NCBI RefSeq assembly: GCF_947498515.1
Contig: NZ_CANMKO010000001.1
Span: forward strand, 496,001-560,000
Source of the DNA: an uncultured Pelagimonas sp.
GTDB taxonomy: Bacteria; Pseudomonadota; Alphaproteobacteria; Rhodobacterales; Rhodobacteraceae
Direction of reading: 5' to 3'
DNA length: 64,000 nt
A program made the position numbers and the translations under genes. Shown piece after piece: positions 46,494 to 55,310 of this stretch (positions within the stretch are counted from its first letter, which is position 1; the number at the start of each line of letters is the position of its first letter). Below the pieces are notes generated by a model, which did not search any database, had not been told where the DNA came from, and saw only the letters and a program-made list of their open reading frames with translations.

Positions 46494-47576
46494 ATGATGG
46501 GGCGCGGTCTGCCTGAGCTTTCGGAATTAGCGACCTCTGATCCGGAGTGGCGGACCCGCCTGCGTGCGACTTTTGCCAAAGAGCTTTACGGGCCAATTCC
46601 CGCCCCTCCGGACCGGGTTGAGCATAAAATCGAGGCGACAACGGACGGGCACCATAAGATCACTTTGTCGATCCACTGCGGTGATCGTCGGTTTGATGTT
46701 TCGGCGGCCCTATGGATGTCCCCAAAGACCACGGCACCGGTGCCGGTCATTGTTGCTTTGGACTTCCTTGGCCCTTTTGGAATTCTGCCTCCCGGCGGTT
46801 TTCCCGCAGACCCTGCGGCACGGGTCTATTCGGCCCCCGAATGGCAAGCGGAGGGGCGTTTGGTGCCGGGTCTTGCCGGGCAATCGCGCCCCCGGTGGCC
46901 ACTAGGCCTGATTGCCGAACATGGCTTCGCGGTCATGGTGAGCTGCTATGGCAGTTGGGTGCCGGATGATGCGGAAACGTGGCGCGACCATGGGGTGTCG
47001 CCGTTGCTCAATCATCCCAACACGGGTGCGATTTCGCTTTGGGCCTGGGCTTTGATGCGGATGGTAGACGTTGCCGTGGACACTCCGGTTATTGACCGGA
47101 ACAAGGTCATTCTGGCCGGGCATTCGCGTCTGGGCAAAGCGGCGCTTTGGGCCACGGCGCATGACAACCGGGTTGCAGGGCTGTGGGCCAACAATTCTGG
47201 CTGCGCCGGGACGGCTCTGTCACGGCATTTGGTTGGCGAAACATTGGCTCAGTTGACACAACGGTTCCCCCACTGGCTCCGGCACGGAGCGGTGACAAAT
47301 CCGGATGCTATGACGGTGGATCAACACCAACTGCTGGCGCTTTGTGCCCCGGCACGCGTTTATCTCAGTGAAGCGGAAGAGGACACTTGGGCGGACCCAG
47401 AGGGCAGTTGGGCCGCCTTGGCGCTTGCCGCCAAAGCCTACGGGCTAACCCCACCAAGCGTCATTCCCACCGCATGGAACAGTGGCGCTTTTGGCTTCCA
47501 CTTGCGGCCGGGGGGACATGATGTGCTTATGCAAGACTGGCGCGCGACGCTCAAATTTTTTGCAAAAAATTTGTAA
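46494..47576 (+). CDS. CE15 (glucuronoyl esterase)-like alpha/beta hydrolase
   Basis: About 360 residues. The family motifs are visible: GHSRLGKAALWA with nucleophile Ser211 (CE15: G-C-S-R-x-G-K), NNSGCAGTALSRHLVGE with an acidic residue near 249, DQHQLLALCAPARVY, and GGHDV with His342. Known CE15 enzymes split ester bonds between lignin and 4-O-methylglucuronic acid. This protein shows no signal peptide, so it would act on imported esters in the cytoplasm. The ATG at 46494 is 7 nt after the oxidoreductase C stop; the frame opens at 46443 with non-ATG codons. A palindrome covers its last codons. Confidence 0.82.
   Translation: MMGRGLPELSELATSDPEWRTRLRATFAKELYGPIPAPPDRVEHKIEATTDGHHKITLSIHCGDRRFDVSAALWMSPKTTAPVPVIVALDFLGPFGILPPGGFPADPAARVYSAPEWQAEGRLVPGLAGQSRPRWPLGLIAEHGFAVMVSCYGSWVPDDAETWRDHGVSPLLNHPNTGAISLWAWALMRMVDVAVDTPVIDRNKVILAGHSRLGKAALWATAHDNRVAGLWANNSGCAGTALSRHLVGETLAQLTQRFPHWLRHGAVTNPDAMTVDQHQLLALCAPARVYLSEAEEDTWADPEGSWAALALAAKAYGLTPPSVIPTAWNSGAFGFHLRPGGHDVLMQDWRATLKFFAKNL
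47552..47573. repeat. 22-bp palindrome over the end of the CE15-like gene
   Basis: Perfect palindrome with arms CAAATTTTTTG / CAAAAAATTTG. It covers the last codons (K-F-F-A-K-N-L) of the + strand esterase and ends just before its stop, 27 nt from the urtE stop on the other strand. It may end both transcripts. It belongs with the palindromes at 6422 and 19007 by size and CAAATT ends. Confidence 0.65.
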
Positions 47577-47599
47577 CCCGGCTCCTGCGCGGCACTCGG

Positions 47600-48298
47600 T
47601 CAGACGGAAACTTTCTGGAGCAGATCGTCGCGTTTCGTGTCGGGCGCTGAGGCATCATGGATCACCTTGCCGCGTTCCAGCGCAACAAAGTGATCGCCAA
47701 GATCATAAGCGAAATCAAAGAATTGCTCGACCAGAAGGATCGCCATGTCACCACGGTCGCGCAGGTATTTGATCACCTCTCCGATCTGTTTGATGATGTT
47801 GGGCTGAATGCCCTCGGTGGGTTCATCCAGCAACAAAAGCTTGGGTTTGGCGACAAGCGCGCGCGCGATTGCGAGCTGTTGTTGCTGACCGCCAGACAAA
47901 TCCCCGCCACGGCGGTTGATAAAATCCTTGAGGATCGGAAACAGTTCAAAAATCTCATCGGGGACAAAGTGCTCGGATTTTGGCAGGCAGGCAAAACCAG
48001 TTTCTAGGTTCTCGCGCACAGTCATCAACGGAAACACATCGCGCCCCTGTGGAACGTATCCAACGCCAATTTGCGCCAAAGCATGTGCCGGGGTGTTTTT
48101 GCCTAGGGTCTGGCCATCAATGGCCATCTCACCGCCGGATCGTTTGTGCGTTCCTGAAATTGCCTTGAGCAGCGAAGTTTTCCCAACCCCGTTTGTCCCC
48201 ATCAAACAGGTGATTTTGCCAAGCTCGGCCTGCATTGAAACGTCATACAGGATTTGAGAATGGCCGTAATGCAGGTCGAGGTTTTTGATATCAAGCAT
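47600..48298 (-). CDS. urtE: Urea ABC transporter ATP-binding protein UrtE
   Basis: 232 residues, LivF-like: LDLHYGHSQILYDVSMQAE, Walker A MGTNGVGKTSLL, Q-loop YVPQGRDVFPLMTV, signature LSGGQQQQLAIARALV, Walker B LLLDEPTEGIQPNI. The PTEGIQPNII phrase is typical of UrtE. Last gene of urtABCDE, 3 nt after urtD. Confidence 0.96.
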   Translation of the reverse strand: MLDIKNLDLHYGHSQILYDVSMQAELGKITCLMGTNGVGKTSLLKAISGTHKRSGGEMAIDGQTLGKNTPAHALAQIGVGYVPQGRDVFPLMTVRENLETGFACLPKSEHFVPDEIFELFPILKDFINRRGGDLSGGQQQQLAIARALVAKPKLLLLDEPTEGIQPNIIKQIGEVIKYLRDRGDMAILLVEQFFDFAYDLGDHFVALERGKVIHDASAPDTKRDDLLQKVSV

Positions 48299-48301
48299 GG
48301 T

Positions 48302-49042
48302 TCAGCGTCCCAGATAAACGTCAATGACGTCAGGGTTTTGGGTGACGTGGTCGAGGCTGCCTTCGGCAAGAACCGAGCCTTCGTTGAGCACCGTAACTTT
48401 GCAATTCAGACGGCGCACAAATTCCATATCATGTTCAACAACCACAACCGCATGGGTCTTGGCGGCGTTGACAAGAATGTCGGTGGTTTTTTCGCGCTCG
48501 GCCGGGGTCATCCCGGCGGCGGGTTCATCAACCAACAACAAGCGCGGGCTTTGCGCCAGCAACATGCCAATTTCAAGCCACTGTTTTTGACCATGCGACA
48601 ACTCTCCGGCAAGGCGCGGCAGCTCCTCGGTGAGGCCGACTTGTTCCGCCATCGCTTCGATCCGCTCAGCGCCGCGTTTGGACTTGCGGTGGCGCAGAAC
48701 CTCAAAAGGGCCACGCGGGTTTTTTAGAGCCAGTGCAAAGTTTTCGCGTACGGTTTGCGCCTCAAACACCGTGGGTTTTTGGAACTTGCGCCCCACACCC
48801 ACCTTGGCAATTTTGCTTTCACTCATCCCCAGAAGCGACACGGATTTTTCACCGAAAATCACGCGGCCTTCGTCGGGTTTGGTCTTGCCGGTGATGATGT
48901 CCATAAAGGTGGTTTTCCCGGCACCGTTGGGGCCAATGATGGCGCGCATTTCCGGTTCTGCGATTTGAAACGACAGATTGTTGATCGCCTTGAACCCGTC
49001 AAAAGAGACCGAGACCCCGGACATTTCGAGAAGCGTGCTCAT
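48302..49042 (-). CDS. urtD: Urea ABC transporter ATP-binding protein UrtD
   Basis: 246 residues, LivG-like: Walker A GPNGAGKTTFMDII, FGEKSVSLLGMSESKIAK, KFQKPTVFEAQTVREN, signature ELSHGQKQWLEIGMLLA (HGQKQWLEIG is the UrtD type), Walker B LLLVDEPAAGMTPAE, switch His in VVVEHDMEFV. Overlaps urtC by four bases. Confidence 0.96.
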   Translation of the reverse strand: MSTLLEMSGVSVSFDGFKAINNLSFQIAEPEMRAIIGPNGAGKTTFMDIITGKTKPDEGRVIFGEKSVSLLGMSESKIAKVGVGRKFQKPTVFEAQTVRENFALALKNPRGPFEVLRHRKSKRGAERIEAMAEQVGLTEELPRLAGELSHGQKQWLEIGMLLAQSPRLLLVDEPAAGMTPAEREKTTDILVNAAKTHAVVVVEHDMEFVRRLNCKVTVLNEGSVLAEGSLDHVTQNPDVIDVYLGR

Positions 49043-50202
49043 GATTTCCTCGTGAGTTTGTCAAACAGGCTGGCGATGCCGCCGGGGAAGAGAAGGGTGA
49101 CCGCGACAAAGGACAGGCCAAGCAGGACGAGCCACCAGTCAGTCCATTTGATGACGTAAAAGCCAAGGTTGATGTCCGGTGCGCTGCCGCCGGTGAAATA
49201 AGAGGAGAGCAGCGAGACAAAGACCGCGCCGATGACCGCGCCGTAAAGCTTGCCACGCCCACCGATGGCGACCCAGACCGCGAGGTAGATCGACGCGATA
49301 GGGGCGATTTCAGCCGGGTTGATAATGCCCGCTTGGGGGTAATAGAGCGCCCCAGCGATGCCGGAGACCACGGCCGTGAGGGTGAAGACAAAGAGTTTGT
49401 AGCTTTCGACGTGATAGCCAAGAAAACGCACCCGTGCCTCGTCATCGCGAATGGCGCGAATGACGCTGCCCATTTTGCCCGCGGTGACCCACGCAAAGAG
49501 CAGATAGCCAAGGGCAAGCGCAGCCGAGGAGGCCCAGAAGAAGGCGATGGAGATTTGCGCTTGTGAGGTCTCTTCGAAACCGGGGATGTTTTGCAGGCCA
49601 GACAGACCGTTGTTGCCACGCAAACCACTATCGTTTTGAAAGAGATAGAGGGCGAGGGCGAGGGTCATGGCTTGGGTCAAGATCGAGAGGTAAACTCCGG
49701 TGACGCGGCTGCGAAAGGCGAGCCAGCCAAAGACAAGGGCAAGCAATCCGGGGATCAGCAAGATCATCAGGAGCTGGAGCGGCAATGAATGGGCAAAGGC
49801 CCAGATCATCGGAAAGTCAGAGGAACCAACCACGCCAAAGATTTGATTGCCGATCGCATCTGTTATCTCGACTTCGGTGGGTGGGATCACACTTGCCGAG
49901 AGGCTATGGGTGACGATGGCCTCGGTGCGCGCATACATCAGCCACATGCCAATCGCATAGCCGCCAATGCCAAAGAAGGCGAAATGGCCGAGCGAGAGGA
50001 TGCCGCAATAGCCCCAGACCACGTCCATGGCGATGGCGATTAAGCAAAGGCAGAGGGTTTTGCCAAGCGTTTTGACAAAAGAGGTGGAGATCAGGCCAAC
50101 GCCGGAAGCTTCGGAAAAGACCGAGACCAGCAAGGTGAAGAGGCCAAGAAACGCAAGAACCCAAAGGGTTGAGGGATGACGGGTGATAAAGGTCTGGCTC
50201 AT
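49039..50202 (-). CDS. urtC: Urea ABC transporter permease UrtC
   Basis: About 387 residues, LivM-like with about ten membrane segments and the conserved YCGILSLGHFAFFGIGGYAIG stretch (shortened here), then AIRDDEARVRFLGYHVESYKL. The ATG at 50202 has CGGAG 7 nt upstream; the frame opens at 50370 with low-quality sequence. Between urtC and urtB lies a 136-nt gap with no gene. Confidence 0.95.
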   Translation of the reverse strand: MSQTFITRHPSTLWVLAFLGLFTLLVSVFSEASGVGLISTSFVKTLGKTLCLCLIAIAMDVVWGYCGILSLGHFAFFGIGGYAIGMWLMYARTEAIVTHSLSASVIPPTEVEITDAIGNQIFGVVGSSDFPMIWAFAHSLPLQLLMILLIPGLLALVFGWLAFRSRVTGVYLSILTQAMTLALALYLFQNDSGLRGNNGLSGLQNIPGFEETSQAQISIAFFWASSAALALGYLLFAWVTAGKMGSVIRAIRDDEARVRFLGYHVESYKLFVFTLTAVVSGIAGALYYPQAGIINPAEIAPIASIYLAVWVAIGGRGKLYGAVIGAVFVSLLSSYFTGGSAPDINLGFYVIKWTDWWLVLLGLSFVAVTLLFPGGIASLFDKLTRKS

Positions 50203-50338
50203 GTCGCGGCTCCGGTACGGGATGTGCGCTTGGATCGAATTTCGAAGGCAGAGAGGGGGCGCTGCCCCGGTGCCAAAGGCGCTCGCCCGGGATAATTGTG
50301 AAAAGAAGAAGACAAGGCGTATTGGATGATCATGTGAC

Positions 50339-52264
50339 TTAATCTCCTGCCGCGCGGCCTTTGAGGGCAACGATGCCTTTGGGGCGGAATTGGATGAACA
50401 GGATGATGAAGAGGATCATATAGGTCTGAGCGGCGAGCGTGTTGGACGGGTTAAGCCATTCAATGCCTTTTTGCAGGGTGCCGATCATCGTGGCCCCGGC
50501 CAAGGTGCCCCAGATATTGCCGACGCCGCCGACAACAACGGTCATGAAGCTTTGGACGATATAATCGGACCCCATTTCCGAGGTGACCTTGGCATAAAGA
50601 CCAATGGCGACGCCCGCGATTCCTGCGATGCCGGAGCCAAGCCCAAAGGTCAGCATTTTGATGCGTTCGGGGTTGATACCCATCGAGGCCGCCATGCGTG
50701 GGTTTTGGGTGACGGCGCGGGTTTCAAGGCCAAGGCGAGTGCGTTTCAGGATGAAGAGCAGCAAGCCGAGGAACAAGAGCGCAAGCACGAAGATGGCAAT
50801 GCGGATATAGCTGATCTGGATGACATCGTTGAAGACCAGAGCGCCATCGAGCCAAGCAGGCGAGGTCAGCGGACGCGCCTGAGTACCAAAGATGTTTTTG
50901 GCCAGCTGTTGCAGAGCGATCGAGACGCCAAAGGTGGCCAGAAGGGTTTCGAGCGGACGGTTATAGAGCCAGCGGATCACCAGACGTTCCATCGCCACAC
51001 CGGCGGCAAAGGTCACAGCAAAGGCCAGCGGCAGGGCGACAATCAGCGAGACGGTGTAATTGGGAATGAGCTGTTGCACTACATAGCCGGTATAGGCCCC
51101 CATCATGATGAATTCGCCATGCGCCATGTTGATGACACCCATGACGCCAAAGGTGATAGCAAGGCCAATGGCAGCAAGGAAGTATATCGAGGCAAGCGAG
51201 ACAGCGTCCAGCGCGAGGTCCGCGGATTGGCTGACATTGACGCGGGTGTTCACTTCGTCCTGCGCGGCTTTGGCGGCTGTTGTGATCTCGGGGTTGGGCT
51301 CATCGTAGATGTCGTAGATTTGCCACGTGGCCAGAGCGTTCGAAATATCGGCTTCGGAAACGCGGGCGGGGGCTTTGCCCTCCGAGACCAAAAGGTCATA
51401 GGCTTGGATCCGGGCGGCGTCAGTGTTCAAGCTGACGGTGGACACCGTGCCAACCTTGCCGCCCACAACATTGGCCTCAAGCGCCTTGCGGATATCGTCA
51501 GAAGAGACCGGCGCAGGGAGGCCTTGGGTCTCGACCAAAAAGGCATAGGCTTGGTCACGGGGCATGGGAAGAATGACCGCAACATTGGCGTCCGGCTCTG
51601 TTTTTGAGGCGACGGTTTTCGTGGTCAAAATCTGGGAGAGAACCGCACGGGTTTCAACGCTGATGTCACCGGCGAGACCATCGATGGCTTTGATCCGCGC
51701 CTCAGGCGTGTCACCAAACTTGGCGGCGAGGTAGGTGACAAGCTTTTGCTTGCGAATTTTCAAGGCTGGGTCGGTTTCCCCGTCGATAGACGCCTCAAGC
51801 GCTCCGAGTTGTGCCGGATCAAGCTTGCCCGCTAAGGCTGCGACGGCGTCTTGGCGGCGTTGGAGATCGGGGGAGGAGAGCTGAAATTGCACCAAGGCTT
51901 GGGCGATGGCTTTGCGCACGCCGCCGTTTGGTTTGATCTGTTTAAGGGTGGCTGCGTCCACGCCCTCCGTGATTTCGGCGCTGTCGATATCGGTGATATC
52001 CAGACCCGCGTCGGATTTGGCGGCGTAAAAGAAAAGCCCGTCTTCGGTGCGTTGATAGAGTTCTTTGTTTTGCCAACGCTCAAGGAACTCAGGCGCTTGC
52101 TGAAGGCCAGAGGCGGCCAAAGCCTCTAGCGCTGGGCCGATTTTCTTGCGCGATGGTTTGGCAATCTGAGCGGAATGCTCTTGCAGGATCGACTGAAGGT
52201 CTTGGGCGATGACCGCGGCGGGCAGGCACAGCAGGGTCAAAACCGTGAGAAGGGCACGGAGCAT
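50339..52264 (-). CDS. urtB: Urea ABC transporter permease UrtB
   Basis: 641 residues. A signal-like N terminus is followed by about 320 residues of soluble, helical sequence (QLSSPDLQRRQDAVAALAG..., typical of proteobacterial UrtB), then the LivH-like membrane part with INMAHGEFIMMGAYTGYV and RTRLGLETRAVTQNPRMAAS. Longer than cyanobacterial UrtB because of the N-terminal extension, but normal for this group. 71 nt from urtA. Confidence 0.94.
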   Translation of the reverse strand: MLRALLTVLTLLCLPAAVIAQDLQSILQEHSAQIAKPSRKKIGPALEALAASGLQQAPEFLERWQNKELYQRTEDGLFFYAAKSDAGLDITDIDSAEITEGVDAATLKQIKPNGGVRKAIAQALVQFQLSSPDLQRRQDAVAALAGKLDPAQLGALEASIDGETDPALKIRKQKLVTYLAAKFGDTPEARIKAIDGLAGDISVETRAVLSQILTTKTVASKTEPDANVAVILPMPRDQAYAFLVETQGLPAPVSSDDIRKALEANVVGGKVGTVSTVSLNTDAARIQAYDLLVSEGKAPARVSEADISNALATWQIYDIYDEPNPEITTAAKAAQDEVNTRVNVSQSADLALDAVSLASIYFLAAIGLAITFGVMGVINMAHGEFIMMGAYTGYVVQQLIPNYTVSLIVALPLAFAVTFAAGVAMERLVIRWLYNRPLETLLATFGVSIALQQLAKNIFGTQARPLTSPAWLDGALVFNDVIQISYIRIAIFVLALLFLGLLLFILKRTRLGLETRAVTQNPRMAASMGINPERIKMLTFGLGSGIAGIAGVAIGLYAKVTSEMGSDYIVQSFMTVVVGGVGNIWGTLAGATMIGTLQKGIEWLNPSNTLAAQTYMILFIILFIQFRPKGIVALKGRAAGD

Positions 52265-52335
52265 AGGAGATTACCTGTTGGGGAGGGGCGTCTTGGAAAA
52301 AGGGTGCGCGCCAAAACGCGCACCCAAAGTTTAGC

Positions 52336-53619
52336 TTAGTAGTTCGATTTGATCTGAACACAGGACCCGGTGTCGGTGTTGTACATACCGCATTCCAGGG
52401 TCTGCCAATCGGACTTCAATACAGCGGATTCTGGAAGGAAGTCGGTCCAAGCATCGCCGGGAACTTCGGTGGTTTGGCTGATGATGTCGAACTGACCATC
52501 GGCTTTGATTTCACCGATCAGAACCGGCTTGGCCAAGTGGTGGTTGGGCAACATCACGGCGGTACCGCCGGTCAGGTTTGGATATTCCTGGCCGTACATT
52601 GCTGTGCGAACCGCATCGACATCGGTGGTGCCGGCGGCGGTGGCGGCGTTCACCCACATGTTGAAACCGATAAAGTGGGCTTCCATTGGGTCGTTGGTCA
52701 CGCGCTCTTCGCCCATTTTGGCCTTCCACGCGTCTACCCATGCGGTGTTGGCTTCGCTTTCGGCGGATTGGAAGTAGTTCCAAGCGGCGAGGTGACCGGT
52801 CAGGTTGGCTGTGTCGAGGCCCGAAAGCTCTTCTTCGCCAACGGAGAACGCAACAACTGGGATGTCGTCAGCCGAGATACCAGCCGCGGCCAGTTCTTTA
52901 TAGAAACCGATGTTGGCGTCGCCGTTGATGGTTGAGATCACGCCAACCTGCTTGCCGTCTTCGCCCAGCTTCACAACGTCAGCAACGATTGTCGCCCAGT
53001 CAGAATGGCCGAATGGTGTGTAGTTGACAAAGATGTCTTCGGCCGGGATGCCCTTGGATTTCAGGTAGGATTCCAAGATGTTGTTGGTTGTCCGTGGGTA
53101 CACATAGTCGGTGCCCAGCAGTGCGAATTTCTCAACACCCAGTTCTTCAAGGAAATAGTCAGTGGCTGGGATCGCCTGTTGGTTGGGGGCGGCACCGGTG
53201 TAAAAGACGTTCTTGGAGCTTTCCTCGCCTTCATACTGAACAGGGTAGAACAGCAGGCCGTTCAGCTCTTCGATGACCGGCAGAACCGATTTACGCGATA
53301 CCGATGTCCAGTTGCCGAAAATGACGTCAACATCATGTACCGAGATCAGCTCGCGGGCTTTTTCAGCAAACAGTGGCCAATCCGATGCTGGGTCAACAAC
53401 AACCGCTTCGATCTCGCAGCCCAGCAGACCGCCTTTTTTGTTCTGCTCTTCAATAAGCAGCAACATGGTGTCTTTTAGTGTGGTTTCAGAAATCGCCATT
53501 GTGCCGGACAGCGAGTGCAGAACGCCAACTTTGACTGGGTCGGCGCATTCGGCAAAAGCCGGAGCCGAGAGGGCAGCAAGAGTGGCGGTGCTGGTGAGCA
53601 GTTTGGTGAAGCAGTTCAT
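52336..53619 (-). CDS. urtA: Urea ABC transporter substrate-binding protein UrtA
   Basis: 427 residues with a signal peptide (LLTSTATLAALSAPAFA). The mature part shows KVGVLHSLSGTMAISETTL, DPASDWPLFAEKARELI, NGLLFYPVQYEGEESSKNV and QAIPATDYFLEELGV, which mark the urea/short-chain amide binding family. I start it at the ATG at 53619, where AGGGAG lies 6 nt upstream. First gene of the operon, divergent from the urease genes. Confidence 0.96.
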   Translation of the reverse strand: MNCFTKLLTSTATLAALSAPAFAECADPVKVGVLHSLSGTMAISETTLKDTMLLLIEEQNKKGGLLGCEIEAVVVDPASDWPLFAEKARELISVHDVDVIFGNWTSVSRKSVLPVIEELNGLLFYPVQYEGEESSKNVFYTGAAPNQQAIPATDYFLEELGVEKFALLGTDYVYPRTTNNILESYLKSKGIPAEDIFVNYTPFGHSDWATIVADVVKLGEDGKQVGVISTINGDANIGFYKELAAAGISADDIPVVAFSVGEEELSGLDTANLTGHLAAWNYFQSAESEANTAWVDAWKAKMGEERVTNDPMEAHFIGFNMWVNAATAAGTTDVDAVRTAMYGQEYPNLTGGTAVMLPNHHLAKPVLIGEIKADGQFDIISQTTEVPGDAWTDFLPESAVLKSDWQTLECGMYNTDTGSCVQIKSNY

Positions 53620-53649
53620 CACATTCTCCCTGCGGGGTGCTTGGTGGCA

Positions 53650-53667
53650 TTGCGCAAACTTGCGCAA
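53650..53667 (-). promoter_or_regulatory. Paired TTGCGCAA sites upstream of urtA
   Basis: Two copies of the perfect octamer palindrome TTGCGCAA at 53650-53657 and 53660-53667, ten bases apart start to start (one helical turn). They lie 31-48 nt upstream of the urtA start codon. A separate inverted repeat, GCAACA-TT-TGTTGC, is at 53686-53699. Probably operator or promoter-proximal sites for urea uptake genes; the regulator is unknown. Confidence 0.45.
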
Positions 53668-53862
53668 ATGCGTAATTCAGTCCCCGCAACATTTGTTGCA
53701 TCTCGTGTGGCGGCCCTGCTGAGGTCCAATTCATATGGGTCGTCACACACCCGTTTTCCGAAATTGCGTTTCCTAGCGTCCCGGCGGGTGCCTTAGTCAT
53801 TCTGCGATGCGGCGCGAGGGTCAATTGTGCAGCGGAAAAGTGCGGCGACTCCCTCGAAAATG

Positions 53863-53909
53863 ATGAAAGTTTAATCACCTAAGCCCCCGTGTGGTGAAAA
53901 TTTAATCAC
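53863..53909. promoter_or_regulatory. Direct repeat (TGAAARTTTAATCAC) between urt and ure operons
   Basis: ATGAAAGTTTAATCAC at 53863-53878 and GTGAAAATTTAATCAC at 53894-53909: two 16-bp copies, 14 identical, with starts 31 bp apart (about three helical turns). They lie about 110-160 nt before the ureD start in a 400-nt A+T-richer gap (53620-54020) that holds no gene. A shared regulator of urea uptake and urease is a reasonable idea. Confidence 0.5.
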
Positions 53910-54020
53910 AAATGCCGGTCGTTCATTCTCTTTCTGCCGGAATCATTGCCGCTAACGGGGGCGCGTGCTGAACAAAGTGGCGAAACGAAATGATCCGAGG
54001 GCAATCCAATCAACGCCACG

Positions 54021-54836
54021 TTGAGACATACACCAGCCAAGACAGCAGCAGACCAGCCGCGCGCCATAGGGATGCTGAATGTTCAGGCAAAGGCCCGCGA
54101 CGGGCGCAGCGCAATTGGGCATCTGCGGTCTTCCGGCTGTATGAAGGCGCTTTTTCCGCGCAGCACAGATGCGCTTGAGGTTATCACTATTAATACGGCT
54201 GGCGGTTTGACCGGCGGTGACAAGGTGTCTTTGAACGCTGTGGCGGGGGTGGGATCGGAATTGACCCTCACAACCCAAGCGGCCGAACGTGCCTATCGGG
54301 CTGCAAGCGGCTTTGCGACGGCGGATACCACGCTAAAGGCCGAGGCCGGAGCGCGGGTCAACTGGCTCCCACAGGAGCTGATTTTGTTTGAAGGCGCGGC
54401 TTTGCGCCGGTCTTTGCGCATCGATCTGGCCGCCGATGCCGAGGCGTTGATGGTCGAACCGGTTGTCTTTGGTCGCGCGGCTATGGGTGAGACATTGCAG
54501 GATGTTTCGTTTCGTGACCGCATCGAAATTTATCGTGATGGGGCACCTATCTACATGGATGCGCTTTGTTTGGAAGGTGACCTGACACTGCAATTGGCTC
54601 GGTTGGCCCAAGGGGCCGGCGCGATGGCCAGCCTTGTTTTTGCTGCCCCCAACGCTGCGGCCCATCTTGATCCGGTGCGGGCGCTTTTACCGGTGACCGG
54701 TGGTGCCTCGCTCTTGCACCCTGATCTATTGGCGCTGCGCCTTGTGGCCGAAGACAGCTTTGAGCTGCGCCGCGCTTTGCTTCCTATTCTTGATCGTCTC
54801 AGCGGCGACAAGCTTCCGATTTCTTGGAGACTATGA
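54021..54836 (+). CDS. ureD: Urease accessory protein UreD
   Basis: Up to 271 residues. The characteristic [14 protein letters not shown] (near 59-73), [12 protein letters not shown] (near 41-52), [15 protein letters not shown] and [19 protein letters not shown] show UreD/UreH, scaffold for UreFG during nickel insertion. The start is uncertain: TTG at 54021 keeps a PRAIG-x-L-x-V-x-A-K pattern like UreD relatives; an ATG at 54072 is the next choice. The protein ends 1 nt before ureA. Confidence 0.92.
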   Translation: MRHTPAKTAADQPRAIGMLNVQAKARDGRSAIGHLRSSGCMKALFPRSTDALEVITINTAGGLTGGDKVSLNAVAGVGSELTLTTQAAERAYRAASGFATADTTLKAEAGARVNWLPQELILFEGAALRRSLRIDLAADAEALMVEPVVFGRAAMGETLQDVSFRDRIEIYRDGAPIYMDALCLEGDLTLQLARLAQGAGAMASLVFAAPNAAAHLDPVRALLPVTGGASLLHPDLLALRLVAEDSFELRRALLPILDRLSGDKLPISWRL

Positions 54837-54837
54837 C

Positions 54838-55140
54838 ATGCAACTCACCCCGCGTGAAAAAGACAAGCTGTTGGTGGCTATGGCCGCCGAAGTGGCGCGC
54901 AAACGTTTGGCGCGTGGCGTCAAACTCAACCACCCCGAAGCCATTGCCCTTATCACCGATGCGGTGGTCGAAGGGGCGCGGGATGGCCGGTCAGTTTCCG
55001 ACCTGATGCAGGCAGGGGCCGAAATTATCACCCGTGACGAGTGTATGGACGGCATCGCCGAGATGATCGTCGAAGTGCAGGTCGAAGCGACCTTTCCCGA
55101 CGGCACCAAGCTGGTGACCGTTCACAACCCCATCCGTTAA
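54838..55140 (+). CDS. ureA: Urease gamma subunit
   Basis: 100 residues, the standard length. It begins [12 protein letters not shown] and has [34 protein letters not shown] and [16 protein letters not shown], all typical of UreA. Separate gamma and beta genes, as in most bacteria. The start is one base after the ureD stop. Confidence 0.98.
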   Translation: MQLTPREKDKLLVAMAAEVARKRLARGVKLNHPEAIALITDAVVEGARDGRSVSDLMQAGAEIITRDECMDGIAEMIVEVQVEATFPDGTKLVTVHNPIR

Positions 55141-55160
55141 ATCCCCAAAAGGAGAGACCC

Positions 55161-55310
55161 ATGAAATTTCTTCCCATTGCTTTGTTAGCCGCCACGCCTG
55201 CCCTTGCCCATGAGGGCGCGCATCTGCACCCCCATGATGGCGGCATGTGGTTGGGTGTTGTGGCTGTTCTCGCAGGTCTGGCGCTGATCGTGGCCAAGGT
55301 ACGCCGATGA
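55161..55310 (+). CDS. Small His-rich exported protein between ureA and ureB
   Basis: 49 residues: a signal peptide ([14 protein letters not shown]), then [12 protein letters not shown] (five His, one Asp and one Glu within a few residues), then one membrane segment ([17 protein letters not shown]) and a basic end (KVRR). AGGAGA lies at 55150. Its stop overlaps the ureB start (ATGA). The His-rich piece recalls the N terminus of HupE/UreJ nickel transporters, but the rest of that family is absent. Likely metal-binding at the periplasmic face; this is inference. Confidence 0.78.
   Translation: MKFLPIALLAATPALAHEGAHLHPHDGGMWLGVVAVLAGLALIVAKVRR

Noticed and set aside
50390-51607. 405-codon + strand open frame opposite urtB
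   Set aside because: Asp/Gly/His-rich translation without domains; urtB on the minus strand is well supported.
53894-53909. CRP/FNR-type operator in the urt-ure gap
   Set aside because: The half-sites GTGA and TCAC are separated by eight bases instead of six, and the middle does not fit; it is better described as one copy of a direct repeat.
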